Below, one piece after another: positions 54,200-64,000 of a stretch of DNA of 64,000 nucleotides. Origin of the DNA: Megaustenia siamemsis (taxonomy: Eukaryota > Mollusca > Gastropoda > Stylommatophora > Ariophantidae); contig JAVIAB010000092.1 in the NCBI GenBank assembly GCA_032433765.1, positions 105,676,779 to 105,740,778 of the forward strand, in the 5' to 3' direction. Each line of letters opens with the position of its first letter. The stretch's first letter is position 1. Both the position numbers and the translations under genes were made by a program. The notes below the pieces were generated by a model. It searched no databases. It worked only from the letters and a program-made list of their open reading frames with translations, and had not been told where the DNA came from.

Positions 54200-57100
54200 A
54201 TATAGGCATACATAAATAATATATGTCTGTACCAGACGAGCCAGAGAGTCTCAACGGAAGCCCTCACATGGGAACCGGAGGGTACAAGAAAAGAAGGCGG
54301 ACCTAGAGAAATAGTCAAAGAATAGTGGGCGGCGAAGTAACAATCATCCCCCTTACCGAGGTTGAGAGTCTCTCCCAAAACATGGACGTATGGCGAGATA
54401 CGGGTCCTAGTCAAGGTTGAGAGTCTCTCCCAAATCATATACGTGTGGCGAGATACGGGTCCTAGTCAAGGTTGAGTGTCTCTCCCAAATCATGGACGTG
54501 TGGCGAGATACGGGTCCTAGTCAAGGTTGAGAGTCTCTCCCTAAATATGGACGTATGGCGAGATACGGGTTCTAGTCAAGGTTGAGAGTCTCTCCCTAAA
54601 TATGGACGTGTGGCGAGATACGGGTCCTAGTCAAGGTTGAGAGTCTCTCCCTAAATATGGACGTGTGGCGAGATACGGGTCCTAGTCAAGGTTGAGAGTC
54701 TCTCCCTAAATATGGACGTATGGCGAGATACGGGTCCTAGTCAAGGTTGAGAGTCTCTCCCTAAACATGGACGTGTGGCGAGATACGGGTCCTAGTCAAG
54801 GTTGAGAGCCTCTCCCTAATCATGGACGTGTGGCGAGATACGGGTCCTAGTCAAGGTTGAGAGTCTCTCCCAAAACATGGACGTGTGGCGAGATACGGGT
54901 CCTAGTCAAGGTTGAGAGTCTCTCCCTAAATATGGACGTGTGGCGAGATACGGGTCCTAGTCAAGGTTGAGAGTCTCTCCCTAATCATGGACGTGTGGCG
55001 AGATACAGGTCCTAGTCAAGGTTGAGAGTCTCTCCCAAAACATGGACGTGTGGCGAGATACGGGTCCTAGTCAAGGCTGAGAGTCTCTCCCTAATCATGA
55101 ACGTGTGGCGAGATACGGGTCCTAGTCAAGGTTGAGAGTCTCTCCCTAAATATGGACGTGTGGCGAGATACGGGTCCTAGTCAAGGTTGAGAGTCTCTCC
55201 CTAAATATGGACGTGTGGCGAGATACGGGTCCTAGTCAAGGTTGAGAGTCTCTCCCAAAACATGGACGTGTGGCGAGATACGGGTCCTAGTCAAAGTTGA
55301 GAGTCTCTCCCTAAACATGGACGTGTGGCGAGATACGGGTCCTAGTCAAGGTTGAGAGTCTCTCCCAAAACATGGACGTGTGGCGAGATACGGGTCCTAG
55401 TCAAGGTTAACAGTCTCTCCCAAAACATGGACGTGTGGCGAGATACGGGTCCTAGTCAAGGTTGAGAGTCTCTCCCAAAACATGGACGTGTGGCGAGATA
55501 CGGGTCCTAGTCAAGGTTGAGAGTCTCTCCCTAATCATGGACGTGTGGCGAGATACGGGTCCTAGTCAAGGTTGAGAGTCTCTCTCTAATCATGGACGTG
55601 TGGCGAGATACGGGTCCTAGTCAAGGTTGAGAGTCTCTCCCAAAACATGGACGTGTGGCGAGATACGGGTCCTAGTCAAGGTTGAGAGTCTCTCCCTAAT
55701 CATGGACGTGTGGCGAGATACGGGTCCTAGTCAAGGTTGAGAGTCTCTCCCTAATCATGGACGTGTGGCGAGATACGGGTCCTAGTCAAGGTTGAGAGTC
55801 TCTCCCAATACATGGACGTGTGGCGAGATACGGGTCCTAGTCAAGGTTGAGATTCTCTCCCAAAACATGGACGTGTGGCGAGATACGGGTCCTAGTCAAG
55901 GTTGAGAGTCTCTCCCTAATCATGGACGTGTGGCGAGATACGGGTCCTAGTCAAGGTTGAGAGTCTCTCCCAAAACATGGACGTGTGGCGAGATACGGGT
56001 CCTAGTCAAGGTTGAGAGTCTCTCCCTAATCATGGACGTGTGGCGAGATACGGGTCCTAGTCAAGGTTGAGAGCCTCTCCCTAATCATGGACGTGTGGCG
56101 AGATACGGGTCCTAGTCAAGGTTGAGAGTCTCTCCCTAATCATGGACGTGTGGCGAGATACGGGTCCTAGTCAAGGTTGAGAGCCTCTCCCTAATCATGG
56201 ACGTGTGGCGAGATACGGGTCCTAGTCAAGGTTGAGAGCCTCTCCCTAATCATGGACGTGTGGCGACTTACGGGTCCTAGTCAAGGTTGAGAGTCTCTCC
56301 CAAAACATGGACGTGTGGCGAGATACGGGTCCTAGTCAAGGTTGAGAGCCTCTCCCTAATCATGGACGTGTGGCGAGATACGGGTCCTAGTCAAGGTTGA
56401 GAGTCTCTCCCAAAACATGGACGTGTGGCGAGATACGGGTCCTAGTCAAGGTTGAGAGCCTCTCCCAAAACATGGACGTGTGGCGAGATACGGGTCCTAG
56501 TCAAGGTTGAGAGCCTCTCCCTAATCATGGACGTGTGGCGAGATACGGGTCCTAGTCAAGGTTGAGAGTCTCTCCCTAATCATGGACGTGTGGCGAGATA
56601 CGGGTCCTAGTCAAGGTTGAGAGCCTCTCCCTAATCATGGACGTGTGGCGAGATACGGGTCCTAGTCAAGGTTGAGAGCCTCTCCCTAATCATGGACGTG
56701 TGGCGAGATACGGGTCCTAGTCAAGGTTGAGAGCCTCTCCCTAATCATGGACGTGTGGCGAGATACAGGTCCTAGTCAAGGTTGAGAGCCTCTCCCTAAT
56801 CATGGACGTGTGGCGAGATACGGGTCCTAGTCAAGGTTGAGAGCCTCTCCCTAATCATGGACGTGTGGCGAGATACGGGTCCTAGTCAAGGTTGAGAGCC
56901 TCTCCCTAATCATGGACGTGTGGCGAGATACGGGTCCTAGTCAAGGTTGAGAGCCTCTCCCTAATCATGGACGTGTTGCGAGATACGGGTCCTAGTCAAG
57001 GTTGAGAGCCTCTCCCTAATCATGGACGTGTGGCGAGATACGGGTCCTAGTCAAGGTTGAGAGCCTCTCCCTAATCATGGACGTGTGGCGAGATACAGGT

Positions 57101-57800
57101 CCTAGTCAAGGTTGAGAGCCTCTCCCTAATCATGGACGTGTGGCGAGATACGGGTCCTAGTCAAGGTTGAGAGCCTCTCCCTAATCATGGACGTGTGGCG
57201 AGATACGGGTCCTAGTCAAGGTTGAGAGCCTCTCCCTAATCATGGACGTGTGGCGAGATACGGGTCCTAGTCAAGGTTGAGAGTCTCTCCCTAATCATGG
57301 ACGTGTGGCGAGATACGGGTCCTAGTCAAGGTTGAGAGTCTCTCCCTAATCATGGACGTGTGGCGAGATACGGGTCCTAGTCAAGGTTGAGAGCCTCTCC
57401 CTAATCATGGACGTGTGGCGAGATACGGGTCCTAGTCAAGGTTGAGAGTCTCTCCCTAAACATGGACGTGTGGCGAGATACGGGTCCTAGTCAAGGTTGA
57501 GAGTCTTTCCCTAATCATGGACGTGTGGCGAGATACGGGTCCTAGTCAAGGTTGAGAGTCTTTCCCTAATCATGGACGTGTGGCGAGATACGGGTCCTAG
57601 TCAAGGTTGAGAGTCTCTCCCTAATCATGGACGTGTGGCGAGATACGGGTCCTAGTCAAGGTTGAGAGTCTCTCCCAAATCATGGACGTGTGGCGAGATA
57701 CGGGTCCTAGTCAAGGTCTGACACTTGATAGCAAAGATCTTCAAACAGGAATTGTCAATAATTTCTGCCTTATGTGACGTCATCGGCTCGAAAGGATAAT
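54200..57800 (+). mobile_element. L-C retrotransposon 3' end containing a 55-bp satellite
   Basis: 54230-54360 reads EALTWEPEGTRKEGGPREIV, the L-C C-terminal region (compare ALMWETTGKRKRGRPRETLR at 4349). Then the 55-bp unit is repeated 61 times, after which L-C resumes with GTCTGACACTTGATAGCAAA, TTTCTGCCTTATGTGACGTC, ATCGGCTCGAAAGGA. The copy at 36421 has the same order with the unit once. Confidence 0.88.
54361..57715 (+). repeat. 55-bp satellite, 61 units without net indels
   Basis: Unit GTTGAGAGTCTCTCCCTAAT + CATGGACGTGTGGCGAGATA + CGGGTCCTAGTCAAG. The phase is kept from 54361 to 57715 (3355 bp = 61 x 55), with unit starts at 55021, 55681, 56341, 57001 and 57661. Variation is nearly all at GTCTCTCCC/GCCTCTCCC and at CTAATCA/CAAAACA/CTAAATA. 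As 55 is not divisible by 3, the unit shifts frame each time and is not coding as an array. Confidence 0.97.
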
Positions 57801-58720
57801 AGATAGATAGAACATACCACGTGAGGCTTGATAGCCGAAACATTTGGTTGTTTTGATTTCTCCTTTCCTAAAACTGTAACGAACAATTTAAGGTATATTT
57901 CTCCCATAATGATATTTTCATTTTGCACAACGTTTTTTCTTTGAATTTTAATTAAAATTGGGATGTGCTTTAATGTGGATTTTGGATGCGCTAATGAGGC
58001 ACATTTAGAAGCAGAAATTATACAGAAGGTAACACTTGAAAACGTCATGGCTATCAGAGAAGTGAGAAAAAGTTGCACGTATCTGAATGTAGGAGTCACT
58101 GTTTAAACACATTAGGTGGGCTGCGTCAACAATTATAGAACAGCAGACTTCAGGTATTTGAGTAATTGTTATAGTTCTCCAGGGAATCAAACGAGACACG
58201 TGTCACTTCACGAGATGGCTCTGAGGGTTCTAAACGTGCATCATTTTTCATTAGTTCCCCCAACATACAGCCATACGTAGTTGAGACTAGTTTTTAGTGA
58301 CCTGTAATGAATTAACGCTGTTGTTTATCTATTTACATCAAATTAATTAATTAATTAATGTTTTGTATGGTGATGCGACAGCGTTAATTAATATTAAAAC
58401 GGATATAATTCTATGACTTAATTGATATCCTATACGTGCGTGTCCCTTGCTTGTTGACAAAGCTTTTTGGCAGTCGAAATGTTGATAATTGTTTCATGCA
58501 AGTACTTTATTACAGCTCGCAGGAGCAGGCACAAAATGTGTGATATTTTTTTAAATCTATCTCTAATTTGTTTTATGGGAGTTCGGTTTATCTCACTTTA
58601 TAAACGAACTTGTTATCAGGTGTTCCAGTCACGTGTAACATGCAGACACATTAACAGAAGTGGCTAATTGTCTCAATTAATTAATTTAAAACTAAAATAT
58701 TATTTGTGTCACAATTTTAC
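57801..58720. other. No gene recognised
   Basis: AT-rich; TTAATTAATTAATTAAT at about 58342-58358. A 109-codon minus-strand frame (57770-58099) overlaps the LINE end and has no motif. Confidence 0.45.
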
Positions 58721-58724
58721 TTTA

Positions 58725-59990
58725 TAATCTTCTTCTCCTTCTTTTCTTCTTCGTCTTTCCTTTCTCATTTGCCTTTCAGCGTCGAGGAAAAATATATTTT
58801 TCGGTCTGTTGCTCTGTCCTGTTTGCTTCTGCAACTGTTATGTTTCATAGTGTTTCTGAAATTCCGTCAATCCTTCTTTTTAGTGGTCGGCCCTTGTGTC
58901 TGGTGTTCTCGTAACATTTATTGAAGGCTCGTTGTTTTGTGTTTTGATCCTTCTGCCTTATTACGTGGCCAAACCATTTTGTCTGTTGTTTCTTTATATA
59001 TTATATAGGGCGGGGGTTATTCCTGGTTTTTTTTTCTCAGTTCTTCAGTTCTGATCCTATCTCTCGAACAGTTTCATGTCATTCGTTTAACACATTTCAT
59101 ATCGATGGTGGTTATTTTTCTTATTGTTCCAGGACTGCCATTGGTAGCATAACAATGGGACAAAGATTGTATTGTAGAGTGTTTTGCTTCTAGAGTTATT
59201 TCCATGTTGGACAATAGTGGTGATAGTTGTCCAATGAATTCATAACTTTGTTGCACATTGCACATCTCTGCTGTTTGTGAATTGTCGTTGGTAACTAGAC
59301 TTTCTTGGTATTTAAATTCATCTACTTGTTTTAGTTGTCTACTGTCTATAGTTATGTTGATGTTTTGTTTCTCTTTTGTGATATTCATGACTTATGTTTT
59401 GTTGATGTTGATTTTAATGTTGTATTTTGTGCTTGTTATTTTAAGTCTATTTAAGTCATCTTGTAGGTCTTCTATTTTTCAATATATTAGTGCCTCATCG
59501 TCTAAAAATAGAAGCTCGGTGATCTCCTTTGTCACAGATGGTTTGGCTAACTTGTATATGTAGTCCATGTATGTCATGAACAGTAGGAGAGATAGTAAGC
59601 ATCCCTGTCTTACTCCTGATCTAACTTCGAAGTGCTCTGTGTAGCCTGTTGCTGTACTGACTGCAGCTGCTGGTGATGTAGAGACTTTTAATTAGACTTT
59701 TAATCGTTGGTTAGATGTTGGCTTACTCCGTATGTTGTTAGTATCTCCCACAGTTGTTCTCTGTTTACACGGTCGAATGCTTTTTCCTGGTTAATGAAAG
59801 CTATGTACAAATGTATATTGTGTTCTGTCGTCTTTTCTGCAAGCTGTTTTAGGGTGAATGGAGCGTCAGTACATCCTGTCTTTTTCGGAACCCCACTTGG
59901 GAAGTGCTTAACTGTAGTTCAATTATTGGTCTCAGCCTTTTTTCCCATAATTTTGGCTTATTCTTTGTATTTTACATTTAATTTGATTTA
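58725..59990 (-). mobile_element. L-F non-LTR retrotransposon, RT to 3' end
   Basis: Minus strand from 59990: GFRKxRxYTD-like piece, TFVHSFHxPGKSI-like motif, ELLFLDDEALI (Leu for Ala in FADD, so the catalytic box is altered), KIEDLQDDLNRLKITSTKYN, DSRQLKQVDEFKYQESLVTN, LSNMEITLEAK and TTIDMKCVKRMT. The 3' end has CTGAAAGGCAAATGAGAAAG and a purine-rich tail. Frameshifted. Confidence 0.85.
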
Positions 59991-60064
59991 GATTTTTCTT
60001 TAAATTAAAACGAAAGTAGTAATTAGTATATATGTTCTTTTTGTCGGCTAGTCTGATCTTATTT

Positions 60065-60370
60065 CCGGCCTCGAAACAGAGAGGTTGTGGGTTCAAATCT
60101 CGGCTACACCGGTTGGGATTTTTATTTATGATTTCTCTCTGCAGCGACCACCCCTGGTCTCAGCAGCGAGACCCGGCTTGAAACGTCAGTTACTCATCGA
60201 CGGAAATAAACATGAGTGCCTCCGAAGTCGGAGTTATCTGCATGTGCGGCATGGGACCCCTGCGCACACGGCTGCCAGGGAAAAATGGATTAACACGCAA
60301 AATTCAGCTCCTAGTCTCTAGGGACTTCGTCAGAGTTGAAAGCTGGCGTACGCAACAACAACAACAACAA
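60065..60370 (+). mobile_element. SINE C copy with (AAC)n tail
   Basis: GGCCTCGAAACAGAGAGGTT, B-box GGGTTCAAATCTCG, GATTTCTCTCTGCAGCGACC, TACTCATCGACGG, CTCTAGGGACTTCG, AAAGCTGGCGTACGC and a CAACAACAACAACAA tail. Confidence 0.9.
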
Positions 60371-60474
60371 TTTCCTTTGATACGCAAACATGATGGGTTC
60401 TTTTTATAATCATTCTCCGTTCGGTCCTTTTGTCTGCCTGTTTCTGAGTTTCTTCCAATGTGTTATCACTTCAG

Positions 60475-60660
60475 TACAAGATGGGTTATTGAGGAACGAA
60501 GAGATAGAGGGAAGCAAAGAGAAAAAATAACAGACAGCTTAAGAGAATGGCTTGGGAAAAGGTCAACAACAGAAATGATAAATAGCTGCCGAGATCGAAA
60601 ATTGTGGAGAGACATGATCACCTACGCCAGTAGGCCTGGTACTTGATGATGATGATGACA
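60475..60660 (+). mobile_element. L-B retrotransposon 3' end
   Basis: EERRDRGKQREKITDSLREW, LGKRSTTEMINSCRDRKLWR and a stop at 60644-60646, then GATGATGATGA. Same subfamily as 16484-16980 and well conserved; strongly 5'-truncated. Confidence 0.88.
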
Positions 60661-61397
60661 AGATGGGTCCTAGTGCGTTTTCTCGTTTGTGTATCCCTCG
60701 CGGTTGTTTGTCACTGATATTTTAGCCGTCTTGCTCATTTATCGATTAAAGAAACTTATTTGTGATTCACTTATGTCACAGATTTGACATAATTGTGGTA
60801 ACTTGAAGAAGCCAACATTTTCCGTACTGACGGAAGTTGAAGTAAATGCGAAGTGAAGTAAATGACGGAAGTTGAAGTAAATGCGAAGTGAAGTAAATGA
60901 CGGAAGGTGAAGTAAATGACGGAAGTTGAAGTTAATTTCCTTGAGAAAATGTCAAATAGGGTAATATTCGAAATGCTTGTTTTCATTAGCGTTAATTTAC
61001 TAAAAGGCCTCAAACTCAAATATTAAGCTAGAAAAGTCACTTGTTCAGGCCATGTCACAAACTGGAACCACTCCCACGTGCATCGGTTTGTAGAATGAAC
61101 AGAATGTAGTAGATTCAAGACATCTCCACTCATGAAAGCTGGGAGTTTTCAGGATTAGAACAAAAACGCAACTTTGAGACAAAGAACAAGAACTGTGCTC
61201 TACGTCTTCCATCAACCTCCGTGCTCAGATGATTTTTACCAGACCGTTAGATCGTGTGAAATGCTCGTACCAGCAATTTCTTTACTTGTCGATGTTCTTT
61301 TTTTTTGGATATATATATTATAATGATAATGATATAACGAGTTTCCCTTTTGTGATATTGTCTCTTTATGATTTGCCTAGGATCTGGGACATTGTCT
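60661..61397. other. No gene; short repeats at 60825-60935
   Basis: GACGGAAGTTGAAGTAAATG and GCGAAGTGAAGTAAAT units repeat about four times near 60828-60930. The rest is featureless. Confidence 0.6.
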
Positions 61398-61625
61398 CTC
61401 AGTTAGCTGAGTGGGGCAGTGTTCCCTAGCGTTTGGCTTTTCGTGGCAAGGCGCTGTGTCACTGAGTACGGGTTCGATCCTGCTTCGGTCCATATATTGT
61501 TCTTTGTTTTTATTTTGCTGTTGTTGATTATTTGTCATTTTTTTCCGAGTGCTGTAAACATACCTCTTCCTCTGAATTGATTCGCTGATTATCGCCTCGG
61601 AGGTTTCCCTCTATAATAATATTCA
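61398..61625 (+). mobile_element. SINE E copy
   Basis: TCTCAGTTAGCTGAGTGGGG, CGTGGCAAGGCGCTGTGTC, B-box GGGTTCGATCCTGC, TTCGGTCCATATATTGTTC, TTTTCCGAGTGCTGTAAAC, ATTATCGCCTCGGAGG and an AT-rich end. Confidence 0.78.
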
Positions 61626-61761
61626 TTTATTGCTATTTGTCTCCGGACATTATCTCTGTATGATTTGCCTAGGATCTTAGGCTGACATTATAATTTATTT
61701 GCTTATATTTTCATTTCTAGTTCTGGATTTAATGTATATTTTTCGCTGGCATAATGGATTA

Positions 61762-62020
61762 AATTACTACTAAATGCAATTAAGACAAGACAAATGAAAT
61801 TTTTGGGACACGTTAAAAGACACAACAGCCTACTAAAAGTAATATTGGAATGGAAAATACAAGGTAAAAGAGGCAGAGGCAGATCAAGACTAACATGGAC
61901 GAGTAACATCAAAATATGGATAAGTCAATCTATGACAATCTACACCATCAAAGCAAGAATCAGAGTGGAATGGCGATCTATGGTAGCCAACCTTCGTTGC
62001 GGAGAAGGCACTCGATGATG
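61762..62020 (+). mobile_element. L-A retrotransposon 3' end
   Basis: ORQMKFLGHVKRHNSLLK-type frame (RQMKFLGHVKRHNSLLKVIL), KRGRGRSRLTWTSNIKIW and VEWRSMVANLRCGEGTR followed by GATGATG. Probable target duplication ATGGATTA at 61754-61761 and 62021-62028, partly ambiguous with the tail. Very close to the 26-kb copy. Confidence 0.9.
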
Positions 62021-62169
62021 ATGGATTATTGATATTACCAGTGTCTGTTTTTGTAGCCTATTATTGTATTTTAGGTTAATTAATTGCGAGCACTAATTGT
62101 CCATTTAGAGTGCATATAAAAAGAACAGAAATAATAGTATTTATGAATTTTAAATATAATTAAATAAAG

Positions 62170-62442
62170 TAAAAAGTTCCCTTCACGCCTTGCTAGTCGT
62201 ATGGGGGAATATGGTGTTAGTGACCTATCTTTCTATGAGAGCACGGCACATTTTGGGTGATGGTATTATGCCAGGCCGCCTTTACTTCCCAGAAAAATAA
62301 ATCTCTGGTACCCATTTTTAGAGGCTGTGTGAACCCCGGAGCCTTGTCAGTCCGAAAAAAAATCCGCCACTGCTGGGGATCGAACCCGGACCCTTCTGGA
62401 CAGGAAGGGAGCATACTAACCACTCAGCCACCCAGGCTCCAT
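62170..62442 (-). mobile_element. SINE B2 (related head, same body and tail)
   Basis: Minus strand: GGAGCCTGGGTGGCTGAGTG, GGGTCCGGGTTCGATCCCC (B-box), TTCACACAGCCTC, AAAAATGGGTACCAGAG, TTCTGGGAAGTAAAGGCGGC, TAATACCATCACCC and CACTAACACCATATTCCCCC. The head differs from SINE B but the rest is homologous. Confidence 0.83.
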
Positions 62443-62484
62443 GAAAGGCTCCGTATAATTACGTTTATAAATTATTTATAAAAA

Positions 62485-62740
62485 GTTTTGAGAAGAGACG
62501 ACACGAGAATGCCAAAACACGCTCTTTTATGGGAAACATCAGGATCAGAAATAGAGGATGACGTAGAGAGACTCTGATGAGAACACATGTAAGAGAAGCA
62601 AAGCTGGCAGGCATAGACTCATTTGATAAGATCGAAAATCTCGCCCAGAATAGAGATGGGTCGGTAAAAGCATTACGAGCCCCCAGCGACGTCTCGCGAC
62701 GATCGAAGGATCAAGATAAAGATATTATTGGAGCCTGTAA
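62485..62740 (+). mobile_element. L-C retrotransposon relic
   Basis: GAGAAGAGACGACACGAGAATG, CTCTTTTATGGGAAACATCA, then in another frame VREAKLAGIDSFDKIENLAQ, NRDG. These match ALMWETTGKRKR and LNEIELLAQNRD of 4003-4620. Confidence 0.75.
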
Positions 62741-63235
62741 AGTAATGTGTATATTGACGGTTTAAGATGTTTATACAAGTTACTTCATAAGGCCGTCCTG
62801 CATCGTTCTTATGTTTTCTACGTTTTATGTTTCTAATACATGGCTCTTACTCCACCCCGTTTTTCTTTCCTTGTAGAAGCAGGTTCCACCAATTTTATAT
62901 TACCTTGTTCTTTTTCTATAATATTTGCATAAACATTCATAGATTATGTGTTGTTTTAGTGTCTAGATAAATATTACAGCTTTTCTGGCAGAAAGGTTAT
63001 CTCCACTGTGATCTAATTCGAAACTAGTCCATGATCGTTCAAGGGCTTTTAAATGTTGTCTTTCCATCTAAGCTTTGCTCGTACTATCTTCGCCACGATC
63101 TCTGACACTGAAATTTCCACGCCATTCTATTTTCAGTCAGGAAGTTTAGCTAAACCTTCCCATCTAAGATTGTAAACGGAACGTACACTGCCAAAGTGTG
63201 TGTACTAGCTAGAGGAAATAAAGAAAAAAATAGTT
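62741..63235. other. No gene recognised
   Basis: AT-rich unique-looking sequence. Confidence 0.5.
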
Positions 63236-63337
<102 letters not shown>

Positions 63338-63613
63338 ACCTTTCGACTTACGTAACATACGTTATAACTTGAGACACATTTGTCGTGTTATGTTTAGAGC
63401 TTGAAAGCTTATAGGCCTTATCGATTGAATATTTTACCAGACCGCTATAGCAGCTGAAATTATTTCAAATTCTGCAAGAAACTGCTGATCAACTTACGGT
63501 AATTTCTCCATGAAACTAAATCAACTATCAGTTTCATAAAATTGTCATCGACAACAGAGGTAGGTCTGTCACAAATGACTGTTGAATAATTGCTAAGATA
63601 ATTAAATCTTGCC

Positions 63614-63616
<3 letters not shown>

Positions 63617-63680
<64 letters not shown>
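63617..63680. repeat. (GA)n microsatellite
   Basis: About 32 GA units, followed by an imperfect AAAGTGAGAGA. Confidence 0.96.
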
Positions 63681-63683
<3 letters not shown>

Positions 63684-63739
63684 TGAGAGATTAATTAGTG
63701 GTATGTGCCAAATTTAAAATTTACTTTTGACTATTGTAA

Positions 63740-63998
63740 AAAGTAAGTAAAGTAAGTAAAGTTACCCCGTCACACCAAGTGGCGCATAGGGAATATGGTG
63801 TTAGTGACCATACATTTTACAGACCTTCAGCACATGATTTTTGAGGTAATGTGGTCGATATTACGCCCGTGCCGCTTTACTTTTCCAGAAAAAAATCCGG
63901 TACCCATTAAAGGCTGGGTGAACCGGAAGCCGTCGGTTAGGATAGAACCCTACTGCTTGTCTTTTGTAGTCCAGTTCACTGAGCTATCACGGCTCCCC
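63740..63998 (-). mobile_element. SINE B at the right edge
   Basis: Minus strand: GGGAGCCGTGATAGCTCAGT, a head short of the TTAGTG portion, GGTTCTATCCTAACC (mutated B-box), TTAATGGGTACCGG, GGGCGTAATATCGACCACAT and CTATGCGCCACTTGGTGTGA. A (TAAGTAAAG)n-like tail lies at 63740-63762. Confidence 0.88.
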
Positions 63999-64000
63999 TA

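Noticed and set aside
54361..57715. CRISPR-like array
   Set aside because: Units are contiguous 55-mers with no unique spacers, and the DNA is eukaryotic.

Overview
The window is eukaryotic, repeat-dense and almost free of host genes. It has no operons and no bacterial-type genes. What can be recognised is TIR DNA transposons, several families of 5'-truncated non-LTR retrotransposons, a Penelope-like element, tRNA-headed SINEs, microsatellites and long tandem arrays. The one probable host gene is a rhodopsin-class GPCR exon at 1438-2125 (- strand) with an ENY motif in place of DRY. That receptor style, with tRNA SINEs sharing a central domain, suggests an invertebrate, perhaps a lophotrochozoan such as a mollusc; this is inference with low confidence. 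Element family names used here (L-A to L-G, SINE A to H, R1) are local labels.

Layout. 1-1425: degenerate ~35-bp array. 1438-2125: GPCR exon. 2546-3290: relic LINE with a SINE inside. 3621-8262: TTTAG-rich satellite split by two LINE insertions. 9026-10353: mariner. 11-21 kb: scattered SINEs and LINE ends, then a 41-bp array. 22.4-24.6 kb: nearly G-free C/T/A repeat. 26-30 kb: LINE ends and minisatellites. 32-33.6 kb: 35/70-bp array. 34-37.5 kb: nested LINE and SINE insertions. 38.9-41.7 kb: two related Tc1/mariner-superfamily transposons with a composite SINE. 43-47.5 kb: three LINE families, one nested. 48.7-50.2 kb: Penelope-like element. 50.7-51.8 kb: minisatellite. 52.1-57.8 kb: LINE remains carrying two LINE-derived arrays, including 61 copies of a 55-bp unit. 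58.7-64 kb: further LINE and SINE copies.

The main theme is that many tandem arrays are rooted in transposable elements. The 55-bp satellite (54361-57715) is an amplified piece of the L-C 3' end. The 94-bp array (53724-54193) comes from an L-B endonuclease domain, the 51-bp array (46226-46429) from an L-B C-terminus and the 41-bp array (20039-20528) from a SINE F body. The TTTAG satellite abuts a SINE H tail. Target-site duplications visible by eye allow insertion order to be read in several nests. No intact, plausibly active element was found: each transposase or RT reading frame of appreciable length is frameshifted, stopped, truncated or has lost a catalytic residue.
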